Source: Zea mays
Lineage: Eukaryota; Streptophyta; Magnoliopsida; Poales; Poaceae
DNA length: 64,000 nt
Reading direction: 5' to 3'
NCBI RefSeq assembly: GCF_902167145.1
Contig: NC_050096.1
Location: 80,658,683 to 80,722,682, forward strand
Part shown: piece by piece, positions 46,313-57,228 of the stretch
Numbering within the stretch: position 1 is the first letter of the stretch
Layout: each line of letters starts with the position of its first letter
Position numbers and translations under genes: made by a program
Notes under the pieces: generated by a model
Databases searched by the model: none
The model's input: only the letters and a program-made list of their open reading frames with translations
Told to the model about the DNA's origin: nothing

Positions 46313-47977
46313 TGAAAGTAGCCTAGAGGGGGTGTGAATATGCTAATCTGAAAATTTTCACAACAAACTTCGAAAAATTGTTAGATACACAGTTCGACTG
46401 GTGCAGGCCGGTTCAACAGCTACGTGCGCAAGTTGAACCACTCTGAACCAATCCAACTGTTTTATAAACTTTAGACTAAAATCTACTCGAAAAAGTATTT
46501 CGCAAGTTCTTGAGAGAAGTAAGATATAGCTAAGTGAGGATGAAAAGATGAATATGTAAAGGCTATTTTACTTCTAGATAAGCTCTACGGAAAAATCTTT
46601 ATGTCAACCTTGCAAGTAAAAATATCTCAAGTTAAAACAAGCAAGAACACAAGACACAAGATTTAATCCGAGGTTCGGCCACACCACAAAGGTGTCCTAC
46701 TCCCCGTTGAGGAGCCCACAAAGGGCCGGGTCTTTTTCAACCCTAATCCTCCAAAAGCCGACCACAAAGGTCAAGGCAATTTCTTCTTATCTTAGCTCAA
46801 AGAGCGGGTGATACAAACTTCTTAGGGTCGTCCACAAATTTGGAGACTCCCAAGCAACCTCAAAGATCTTGAAACCTAGGGTTTCAAGAACACCAAGAAC
46901 GCACAAGAGGGGTTTGCACAAGTTCAAGTCTTTGTAAAAGAGATGGGAGAGGAAAACCAAATCGTGAGCACAAGCACAAACCTCACACCCAAGAGCTCCT
47001 CCAACAAGGTTGAATCTTGAGGAAGATTTAAGTGTGAGAGAGATGGAGAGATGAGTGCTTTGTCTCAAGTTAGGTGAGCAATAAATGAGTGAGTGTTCAG
47101 CCGTATTGAAGAAGAGAGAGAGAGGGGGGTCTATTTATAGTCACGACTCAAAAACTAGTCGTTTGACCAAAATCCCCGCTGAAAACCGGTTGAACCGCCC
47201 CCCGACAAGTCAGCAGTCTGTTTGCCAGTCTGACTGCCAGACTGACTGGCAGACTGACTTGCAGGCGGGTCAGACAGGCCAGGACCGGTTGAACCGCCCC
47301 CCTAGGGCGGTTGAACCGCCCCCTGACACCCCTGGCGACCTGACTGCCAGTCTGACTGGCAGACTGCATATCAGAAGTCAGAGGGTCAGAGACCAGTTGA
47401 GCTGCCCCCCAGGACCAGTTCAGCTGGTCTAGACCAGAGAGTTTTGGAGAGAAAACCACAGCTCAGCTGCCCTGGGGCAAGTTCAGCTGGGTATGGTCAG
47501 AGAGGTCCATAGCTGAAGTTGAAGTTCAGCTGGAGTTGAAAGTTCAACTCAGCTGAAGTCCAGCTCAGCTGCAGCCGAAGAAGCTCATCACAGCTGAAGT
47601 TAAGTTCAGCTGGAAAGCTCAGCTGCAGTTGAAGAAGTTCAGCTGCTTTTCAGCAAGAACACTCTAGGTTTCTCAACCCAAACCATGGTCAGCCAAATAA
47701 TGTTAAAGTGATTTTTGGTTTTCAAAAAATAGCTTTTGAATTAGAGGACTTGAACTATAGCAAACACCTGTACCTGTGCGGAAAAGAACAAGGAAGAATT
47801 ACATCATGCAACACAAGATTTTACATAAATTTTATACGTCCGTTGCATGAAGTCCTTGGTGCTTCCTTAAGTTCCTGTTTCCTTCTAATCAAACACTGAG
47901 AACAAAAACTGTTAGTACCCTTATTTGTTTTGTCATTAAATCACCAAAACCCTCACTTGGGGTTGATTGCACTTACA
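46313..47977 (-). repeat. 5' LTR of element C
   Basis: 1665 bp; longer than the 3' LTR mainly because of 34 bp near 47141 absent there. TATA box on the minus strand at 47132-47140 with ACCGGTTGAACCG repeats at 47184-47325 and a GTTCAGCTG array at 47400-47650. Confidence 0.93.
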
Positions 47978-48324
47978 CTAATGGATGACATGACACCAGG
48001 AACAAGGCCACAATGCAGCAGTCGTTAGCCGGCCAGCCCGTCACCTCACCGACGTCTCCGGCTCCTCACGGCGAGCGACACCAACCTGATGACCAGCGTC
48101 CTCCATAGGGTAGAAAACAGGCAGAGAGGAGAGGAACTCAGGAGAAACGAAGAACTCAAGAACAACAAACAAAATCGAGGATTAGGGTTACTAGATCCAT
48201 ACCTGCACGCCGGAGCACTAGATCCACCGACGAAGCTACGAGACCGACGAGGAAATGATGCAACGAGAGGAGAGGAGACATGAACACTCGAGCGACCAGA
48301 TTGAGGATTAGGGTTACAGAGAGG

Positions 48325-50154
48325 TGAAAGTCGCCTAGAAAGGGGTGAATAGGCGAAACCTGAAATTTACAACCTTTAAACACACACTAAGGCCGAGGTT
48401 AGCGTTAGAATTAAATCAGAGTACAGAAGATAGTTCTCCTTGCTTAGAGTTGCTCAATTAATGCGGATAACGTTTGGGAGCAAACTCAAATCAATATGAG
48501 CAAGAGAACTTTTGGAGAGAGGAAAGAGGGGAAACAAATCAAGTAAAGATCAACAAGTGAACACGGTGATTTGTTTACCGAGGTTCGGTTCCAAAGAACC
48601 TAGTCCCCATTGAGGAGGCCACAAAGACCGGGTCTATTCCAACCCTTTCTCTCTCTCAATCAGTCACACAGACCGGTCGAAGCTTCTAATTAATCACTTG
48701 GGTCACCAAGACCCCGCAAGGATCACCACACACTTAGGTGTCTCTTGCTAGCTTTAGAAAGCACTTAGAAGAACGAGAGTAGAAAGGAGAAAGCAATCCA
48801 AGCAACAAGAGCAGCAAAAGAACACAAAACACCCTCTCTCAAGTCACTAAGGAATTGAGTTGATTTGGAGGCTTGGAGAGGATTTGATCTATTGAATGTG
48901 TCTTGGATTGTAGTCTTTTGCTCTTGCAATGAATGTAAAGTTCAGAAAACTTGGATGACTAGAATGGAGGTGGTTGGGGGGTTTTTATAGCCCCAACCAC
49001 TATTCTAGTCGTTGCTGTCGATGGCGCACTAGACAGTTCGGTGGTGCACCGGATAGGACACTGTTCAGTGTTCGGTGCATGCCACATCAGCGACCCGTTG
49101 GGGTTTGGAGCGGTTGACCGTTGGAGTCCTTTGTCCTGTAGCTGCACCGGACAGTCCGGTGGTGCACCGGACATGTCCGGTGCGTTCTAACTTCTCTGCT
49201 CTGACTTCTGACGCGCACTGTTCATCTTTCGCAGTCGACCGTTGGCGCAGGTTACCGTTGCTCTGTTGGCTCACCGGACAGTCCGGTGAATTATAGAAGA
49301 GCGTCCCTTGATAAAACCCGAGAGTGAGTAGTTTGCTTGGTGCTCGGCCTGGGTCACCGGACACTGTCCGGTGCTCCACAGGCAGCACCATTCCAGTCTT
49401 TGCTCCATACTTTGTGGATTTCCCAACTTAGCTTCTTTTTTGGTTTGTGTTGAACTTTATGCACCTGAGATAAATGATGACTAGGCAAACTAATTAGTCC
49501 CCGTGGTTTGTGATGGATGTCAACCACCAAAATCGATTATAGGAAATGATTAAGCCCATTTCCCTTTCAATCTCCCCCTTTTTGGTGATTGATGCCAACA
49601 CAAACCAAAGCAAATGTAGAGTGTAAAAATGTAACTAGTTTGCAATTATGATAGATGTGCATAGGTTACTTAGATTTAAACCAATTGAAAGACTTTTTTT
49701 ACATAAGTCTAAGAATAAACATGATTGCTTTCTTCTATTTAACATTTTGGATCACATTTGCACCACTTGCTTGTTTTTGCAAAATCTTTTGGAAAAATCT
49801 TTTCAAATTCTTTTGCAAATAGCCAAAGGTATAAGAATATGATATCAAGAAGCATTTTCAAGATTTGAAATTCCTCCCACTGCTTCAAATGCTTTTCCTT
49901 TCGACTAAATAAAAGCTCCCCCTGAAGAAATTCTCCCCTTAGTTGTCAAGAAGGTTTTTGAAGCAGATACTAGATGAAATTTTGAAACCTAATGAAATAC
50001 CAATTGAAATTTTTGATTTTCAAAATGGGGTGGTGCAGTCCTTTTGCTTTGGGCCAATAAATTCTCCCCCTTTGGCATTAATTGCCAAAAACGAAGAATC
50101 GTGAGAGCCCTTTGAATTCTCCTTTGGTAAGTAATGGATATGAGTGAGAGGTCA
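48325..50154 (-). mobile_element. Element D: Opie/Ji-like copia, 3' LTR and part of its interior
   Basis: The LTR 48325-49569 (1245 bp) reads TGAAAGTCGCC...TCCCTTTCA on the plus strand. It is followed by the minus-strand purine tract AAAAAGGGGGAGATTG, so it is a 3' LTR in minus orientation. The 585 bp of interior (49570-50154) are AT-rich and non-coding. A TATA box (TATAAAAA, minus) lies at about 48982-48990, with palindromes of CACCGGACAGTCCGGTG type at 49020-49375. It is inserted in the hAT remains; its other end is outside the window. Confidence 0.75.
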
Positions 50155-51119
50155 TTGAAAGGGAAATTGGGTCAACCATTTACTATAAATAATTTTGGTG
50201 GTTGACAACCAACACAAACACATGGACTAACTAGTTTGTCAAGAATTCATGTATTACAGGTGCATAAGGTTCAAAACAAACCAAGAAAGAAATCAAGTTA
50301 GGGACACAATTTTATTGGAGCAAAAGGACTTGAGTGTGCTGAATAATGGTGCATCGGACAGTGTCCGGTGCACCAGGTCGTACAGGAAGTGAAGCAGCCA
50401 CTCTCGGGAAAAATGGAGGTGTGCTCCGCTATATTCACCGGACAGTCCGGTGTGCCACTGGACTGTCCGGTGTGCCACTGGACTGTCCGGTGAGCCAGTG
50501 GAGCAACGGCTCCCTATGCCAACGGTCGACTGTAAAATGTGCTCTACGATGAACAGTGCAAATGTAGAAGTCAGAGTGCAGAAGTCAGAGGGCACCGGAC
50601 TGTCCGGTGTGGCACCGGACTGTCTGGTACAGCTAGAGGACAAGGCGCTCCAACGTTCAACTTCTCAGAACCCTAACGGATATGCTGACGTGGCGTGCAC
50701 TAGACAGGCACAGTGCCTATCCGGTGGTGCACCGGACTGTCCGGTGCGCCCATCACCAGCAGCCTTCGCCAACGGAGGGAGTGTAGAGCATTCACTCCAA
50801 GACATATTTCCAAAGATCAAACCCTCTCCAAGTCTTGAATTCATCTCAACCACTTAGTGACTTGAGAGAGAGTGTATTCATGTTCATTAGCGCTCTTGTT
50901 GCTTGGATTGCCTTTCTTCCTTCCTCACTTCTTTTCTAAGTGCTCGTAAGCAAAGCAAGAGACACCTAAGAGTGTGGTGGTCCTTGCGGGGTCTTAGTGA
51001 CCCGTGTGATTAAGGGAAAGACTCACTCGGTCTAAGTGACCGTTTGAGAGAGGGAAAGGGTTGAAATAGACCCAGTCTTTGTGACCTCCTCAATGGGGAC
51101 TAGGTTCTTTGGAACTGAA
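50155..51119 (+). repeat. LTR F-prime: partial Opie/Ji-like LTR, plus orientation
   Basis: Starts TGAAAGGGAAATTGGG, similar to the inverted start of LTR D but a different subfamily, and breaks off at 51119, where element F begins. It contains CACCGGACTGTCCGGTG-type palindromes (50350-50745). The remainder should lie beyond F outside the window. Confidence 0.65.
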
Positions 51120-52196
51120 CTAAAAGGGAAATAGGGTCAAACCTTTTCCTAAATGATTTTGGTGGTTGAATTGCCCAACACAAACAATTGGACTAACTAG
51201 TTTGCTCTAGATTATATGTTCTACAGGTGCCAAAGGTTCACAACAAACCAATACAGAGTTAAAAGAAAGGGTTCAAAACAAAGGAGCAAAGAAAACCGAA
51301 GGCTGCCCTGGTCTGGCGCACCGGACTGTCCGGTGTGCCACCGGACAGTGTCCGGTGCACCATGGAGAATCAGCTTGAACTCCTCAGCTTAGGGTTTCTG
51401 GAAATCGCTCCCCGCTATAATTCACCGGACTATCCGGTGTAGCACCGGACTGTCCGATGGCCCAGGTGTCAGAAGCTCCAACGGTCGAACCCTAACGGTT
51501 GGGTGACGTGGCTGGCGCACCGGACAGTGTCCGGTGGCGCACCGGACAGTGTCCGGTGGCGCACCGGACTGTCCGGTGCGCCCGTCGACAGCAGCCTCCA
51601 CCAACGACCACTTTGGTGGTTGGGGCTATTAGCCCCAACCACCACACTTTAAGGCATCCAAGTTTTCAGCCAACACATTCAATACAAGAGCTAGTGCATT
51701 CAATACAAGACACAATTAGAGTAAATTAAAATCTCTCCAAGTCCCAATTCCACTCAAAGCAATAGTGACTACAAGAGAGAGTTTTGTCGTGTTCTTTTGA
51801 GCTCTTGCGCTTGGATCGCTTTTCTTCTTCCTCATTTCTTGTTCCTAACTCATTTGTAATTAAGGCAAGAGACACCAATTGTGTTGTGGTCCTTGTGGGG
51901 ACTAAGTGTCTCGATTGATTGAGAAGAGAAGCTCACTCGGTCTAGGTGACCGTTTGAGAGAGGGAAAGGGTTGAAAGAGACCCGGTCTTTATGACCACCT
52001 CAACGGGGACTAGGCCTTCGAGGGCCAAACCTTAGTAAAACAAATCACCATGTCACTCTTGCTATTTGCTTGTGATTTGTTTTCGCTCTCTCTTTTGGAC
52101 TCGATTTTATATCTAACGCTAACCCCGGCTTGTAGTGTGTGCTTAAGTTTATAATTTTTAGATTCCGCCTATTCACCCCCCTGTAGGCGACTTTCA
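51120..52196 (+). repeat. 5' LTR of element F
   Basis: 1077 bp; the TATA position (GGCTATTAGCC near 51624) is altered compared with GGCTATAAAAACC of LTR D. Palindromic repeats are just upstream. Confidence 0.8.
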
Positions 52197-52198
52197 AT

Positions 52199-52210
52199 TG
52201 GTATCAGAGC
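52199..52210 (+). other. tRNA-Met primer-binding site of element F
   Basis: TGGTATCAGAGC two bases after the LTR end. Confidence 0.92.
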
Positions 52211-52241
52211 CTGATACTTCATTAGAGCCTAACCGCTCGAA

Positions 52242-54731
52242 GTGATGTCGGGAGATCATGCCAAGAAGGAGATGGTGACCGGCGAGAAGCCCGCTACAAG
52301 CCACGGGAAGGCTCCATCAAAGGAGTCCGACACCAAGCACAAGGAGGAATCCCCTCCACGCGTCAAGTCGCATCGGAGTGGCGACAAGAAGAAAAAGATG
52401 AAGAAAGTGGTCTACTACGAGATCGACTCTTCGTCGCCATCCATCTCCAGCTCCGATGCACCGTCCGTCACTTCTAAGCGCCATGAGCGCAAGAAGCTTA
52501 GTAAGATCCCCCTACGCTACCCACGCATTTCTAAACGCACTCCTTTACTTTCCGTCCCACTAGGCAAACCACCCGTTTTGAGGGTGAAGATTATAACATG
52601 TGGAGTGATAAAATGAGGCACCATCTAACCTCACTCCACTCTAGCATTTGGGATATTGTTGAGTTTGGAGCGCAGGAACCATCCATAGGGGATGAAGACT
52701 ATGACTCGGACAAAGTTGCCCAAATCTGGCACTTCAACTCCCAAGCCACTACTATACTCCTCGCCTCTCTAAGTCAAGAGGAGTATAATAAGGTGCAAGG
52801 GTTGAAGAGTGCCAAAGAGATTTGGGACGTGCTCAAGACCGCACACGAAGGAGACGAGGTGACCAAGATCACCAAGAGGGAAACGATCAAGGGGGAGCTC
52901 AGTCGGTTCATGCTCAATCAAGGAGAAGACCCGCAAGCCATGTACAACCGGCTCAAGACCTTGGTGAACCAAGTGCGCAACCTCGGGAGCACAAAATGGG
53001 ATGACCATGAGATGGTCAAGGTTATTCTTAGATCACTCATTTTTCTTAACCCTACTCAAGTTCAATTAATTCGTGGTGATCCTAGATATAAGCTTATGTC
53101 TCCCGAGGAAGTTATAGGAAAATTTGTGAGCTTTGAATTGATGATCAAAGGCTCCAAGAAAATCATCGAGCAAGGCGCCTCCTCCGTACCCGAGGCACAA
53201 CCCGTCGCATTCAAGGCAACGGAGGAGAAGAAAGAAGAGTCTACATCAAGTAGGCTTCCCATTGACGCCTCCAAGCTCGACAACGAGGAAATAGCGCTAA
53301 TCATCAAAAGCTTTCGCTAAATCCTCAAGTAAAGGAAGGAGAAAGACTACAAGCCCCGTTCCAAGAAGGTTTGCTACAAGTGTGGTAAGCCCGGTCATTT
53401 TTTTGCTAAATGTCCTTTGTCTAGTGATAGTGACAGGGATAACGACAAGAAGGGAAAGAGGAGAGAAAAGAAGAGATACTACAAGAAGAAGGGCGGCGAT
53501 GCCCACGTGTGTCGTGAGTGGGACTCTGATGAGAGCTCCACCGACTCCTCCGACAACGAGGACGCCGCCAACATAGCCATCAACAAGGGCCTCCTCTTCC
53601 CCAATGTCGGCCACAAGTGCCTCATGGCAAAAGACGACAAGAAGAAGAAGGTAAAATCTAGATCCTCCACTAAGTATGCAACTTCTAGTGATGAGGATAA
53701 GTCTAGTGATGATGAGGATAACTTGCTCACTCTTTTTGCCAACCTAAACATGCAACAAAAAGAAAAATTGAATGAATTAATTAGTTCTATTCATGAGAAG
53801 GATGAACTCTTGGATAGCCAAGAGGACTTCCTAATTAAATAAAACAAGAAGCATGTTAAGGTTAAAAATGCTTATGCTCTAGAAGTAGAAAAATGTGAAA
53901 AATTGACTAGAGAGCTAAGCACTTGCCATGACAGTATCTCTAACCTTAGAAATGAAAATGCCAAATTAATTGCTAAGGTTGAGAAAGTAAATGTTTGTGA
54001 TGATTCTCTTGTCAAACTTAAAAATTATAATGCTAGTTTGATTGCTAAAATTGACAAGTTGAATGAATCACTTTCTAGCCTTAAGATTGAGAATGATAAA
54101 TTAATTTCTAAGGCTAAAGATTTGAATGTTTGCAATGTTTCTATTTCCAATCTTAGAGATGAGAATGCTATTTTACATGCTAAGATTGATGAACTAAATG
54201 CTTGCAAACCCTCTACATCTACTGTTAGTCATGTCTCTATTTGCACTAGATGTAGAGATGCTAATGTTGATGCTATCCATGATCACATTGCTATGATTAA
54301 ACAACAAAATGATCATATAGCAAAATTAGATGCTAAAATTGCCGAGCATGAATTAGGGAATGAAAATTTTAAATTTGCTCGTAGTATGCTTTATAGTGGG
54401 AGACACCCTGGCATTAAGGATGGCATTGGCTTCCAACAGGGAGGCAATGTCAAGCTCAATGCCCCTAAAAGATTGTCTAATTTTGTTAAGGGCAAGGCTC
54501 CCATGCCTCAGGATAACGAGGGCTATATTTTGTATCCTGCTGGTTATCCTGAGGATAAGATTAGGAGAATTCATGCAAAGAAGACTCATCCTGTTTCTCA
54601 CCATGCTTTTATTTATAAGAATGAGGCTTCTAACTCTAGGCGTTCTACCCATGTTAAAATGCCAAAGAAGAAATCTCCTATTGCATCAAATGATCATAAC
54701 ATTTCATTTAAGACCTTTGATGCTTCATATG
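52242..54731 (+). pseudogene. gag: gag of element F, degenerate and interrupted
   Basis: The start is MSGDHAKKEMVTGEKPATS, then a Lys-rich segment. A frameshift near 52580 moves the frame; the core then reads YNMWSDKMRHHLTSLHSSIW ... EEYNKVQGLKSAKEIWDVLK, a typical copia gag. Stops occur at 53318, 53330 and 53840. A zinc knuckle CYKCGKPGHFFAKC lies near 53370-53411, and a coiled coil follows (53903-54350). Element G interrupts the frame after DASYV; the frame resumes at 63862 with LTNKSGKVVAKYVGGKHKGS. Confidence 0.88.
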
Positions 54732-57214
54732 TGTGATACCCGGTTTGCAAAGAAGAGAAGTTGAAGGTTATTCTTTTTGTTTGTTTTTTCTCTTATTCGG
54801 GTGTCGCGCTTTGGGGATTTAGAATTTGTGGAAAACATTCACCAGTATAGCAGTAGAGTGGTTGGTCGGGAGCTGTCGTGCAAGCGAGTTGGGCCGCGAA
54901 TCGCAATTCGGCCCACTAACCCTCCCCTAACCCTAGCCGCCCCCCCCTTTTTCCCCCTTGTGTTGTTGCAGCCGCCGCTTCCCCTCCCCTTTCTCTTGGA
55001 CGCCCCCCCCTCTCCCATCTTCTTCCTCCTCAAACATTTGCAGCCCTCACCACCCAAAACCCTAGCTGCCCCCCCCCCATTTCTTCCCCTCCTCCCAAGG
55101 TGCAGCCCTCCCGTGTGGTTCTCCGTCGTGTGGCTGCGATCTCAATTGGAGTTTGGAGGGAGGAAGAAGGAAGGAGTAAGGGAAGAACCTAAGGTGAATT
55201 TGTGATTAACTTTTGTTGTTTTTGTGCTGCAATCAATTGGATTATGTGTTTATCTTTGCGAATCGGTAGAGGTGCTGTCCAGGAATTTTGTGAGTGGGTG
55301 AACAGCAGTAGTTCTAGGGATTTCTGGGAATTTTCGTGGGGTAATTAGTGGGAATCAGTGGGATAATCATGTAGAGCTTTGTCATACCTTTCCAACGAGT
55401 ACTTATGCGCTCGATTCGGAGTTATAATTTAGGAGATATCGTCGTTTGAATCCGGGTATGTTGCTGTCCAAAAAAACAGATTTTTCAGGTGGGTGAACAG
55501 CAGTAGTATTAGCAGTTTCTGGGAATTTTCGTGGGGTAATTAGTGGGAATCAGTGGGATAATCATGTAGAGCTTTGTCATACCTTTCCAACGAGTACTTA
55601 TGCGCTCGATTCGGAGTTATAATTTAGGAGATATCGTCGTTTGAATCCGGGTATGTTGCTGTCCAAAAAAACAGATTTTTCAGGTGGGTGAACAGCAGTA
55701 GTATTAGCAGTTTCTGGGAATTTTTCGTGGTTAATTAGTGCTAACCAGTATGATAATCATGTATGGCTTTGTCTTATCTTTCCAATGAGTACTTATGCGC
55801 TTGAATTGGAATTATATTTTAAAAGATATCGCTGTTTGAATCCGGGTATGTCGCTGTCCAAAAGAGAAAAAAACAGATTACAGGGTTCAACTTGTGAACT
55901 GTTTTGGGCTAATTAGATGTTGGAATTTAATTATAAATTGTATACAAAACTTGTGGGGAATTTTATGTAGATGCCTCTGGAGTTTTTGTTTGTTACCAAT
56001 GCTGTCATAATTTTGAAGTTATGAAATTATTAAGCAGCGCCGCTACAGTTTGGTGGGTGTGGGGAGAGATGTAACCCGTGGCGGGGTTTGAGTTTGTGCG
56101 TAGGTGCGGCGTCGTTTATGAGCCTGGTTATGTGAAATTGGTGCACTAAGTTGTATGTCAAAAACAGGTGGTGGACTTCCGGATCGTACTTAGGGATTTG
56201 CCCGAACTTCCGGTAAAGGCAAGTAAATATAGTGGTGGTTGCTACCGTTTGGTTTGCATCCTATTCCCTGTCATTGAGTATGCATAAGTTTTTAATTATG
56301 TTAATCATTGAATTCTATGATGAAGTTTATTTGTTTGGAAGTATTAATTCTCAATTGTCTAATATTGTGGATGATCATAATTTGGTTATGATATATGTGG
56401 TTGATTCCCATCTTGGATGAAGTTGAAGTGTCTTTTTGAATCACGTTATATGAAGTGTTGTAGGCATGACATGCACATCGCATCATCCATCTTGCATTTT
56501 GAAGTTATGTCGTGATCTTATGGTCCGACCGTACCGGTACATTTTTAGCATCGTATGTTGCCCGAGGAGGGGTACGATGCGGCTTCATATCCTTAGAGGT
56601 ATGAAGGCAGAAGTCATCCTTGCATTTGCAGACATTTGCATTCATGAGGAATATATGAAGTGTGACATTACTATGTTACTATTGTGGTTTCTACCTGCGA
56701 GGTGTGGTAACTAGGTGTGTTGTACGTTGTATACGTGCTGCATCTTGGTAATAAGAAGGTGGTGGAATCAGGTGGTGGTAAAACAATGTTCTTATGTGGT
56801 TGAATAGTTTGATAATATTTTACTTGCTGAGATATGTCATCTCACTCTTGCATTACTCAATGCAGGTACTTGATACATGTTGGGAATGAGGGGAGTAGCA
56901 GCACGTCCACTTACACTCTCACAATAACGCTGCCCAGGCGCAGCCATGATTTAATTAGAAACTTATTGTCAAAGGAAGTTTGTTTTTTATATAGTCGTGC
57001 ACACTGATTAATTCAGTTCAGGTCGTACGTTTATCTTCCCTTGCTAGCCGATTAATAATACTTAGTATGTTTTTGGTCATGATATATGTTTATAACCTGT
57101 TGCCCCCTTATTTATGCAATCTTGCAAAGGGGATGCTGCCGAAATTTTATATATGGACGTCAGAAGTGTAGTTCAGTAGCATTCTGGGTTGTTTGTGGAA
57201 CCTGGGGTGTTACA
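54732..57214 (+). repeat. 5' LTR of element G
   Basis: 2483 bp with about three 195-bp tandem units (55296-55880). The block ACCGTACCGGTAC and GTTGCCCGAGGAGGGG (56527-56575) is shared, inverted, with the LTRs of element E. Confidence 0.93.
55296..55880 (+). repeat. 195-bp tandem triplication in LTR of element G
   Basis: Units start GGGTGAACAGCAGTAG at 55296, 55491 and 55686; the first two are nearly identical, the third is diverged. The 3' LTR has the same set from 61938. Confidence 0.9.
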
Positions 57215-57216
57215 GT

Positions 57217-57228
57217 TGGTATCAGAGC
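57217..57228 (+). other. tRNA-Met primer-binding site of element G
   Basis: TGGTATCAGAGC two bases after the 5' LTR end. Confidence 0.92.

Larger units (their letters stand above)
20543..47977 (-). mobile_element. Element C: SIRE/Maximus-type Ty1/copia retrotransposon, nested host of B and E
   Basis: LTRs are at 46313-47977 (5', minus orientation) and 20543-22173 (3'), with the direct duplication CTAAT at 20538-20542 and 47978-47982. Minus-strand order: LTR, tRNA-Met primer site, gag 46257-43759, pol 43751-40456, a repeat-rich spacer, an extra 656-codon ORF from 31532, polypurine tract AAAAAGGGGGAGAT, LTR. Element B is inserted in the spacer and element E in the extra ORF; without them C is about 13.2 kb. 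LTRs differ at roughly 16 positions plus one 34-bp indel. Copia identity rests on integrase preceding RT; the lineage is inferred from the large gag and the extra downstream ORF. Confidence 0.9.
18777..48324 (-). mobile_element. hAT transposon remains, split by element C and cut by element D
   Basis: The segments 18777-20542 and 47983-48324 belong together once element C and its CTAAT duplication are removed. The left end CTATACATGTCCAAATG is a plausible hAT terminus, followed by GGGCC-rich subterminal repeats (18840-18990). A minus-strand transposase relic occupies about 19280-20500. The part at 47983-48324 looks like leader and first-exon sequence of the same minus-strand gene. The other terminus is not in the window because element D is inserted at 48325. 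Confidence 0.6.

Noticed and set aside
54777..55205. 142-codon Pro/Leu-rich ORF in the LTR of element G
   Set aside because: Arises from C-rich tracts whose length differs between the two LTRs, which changes the frame.
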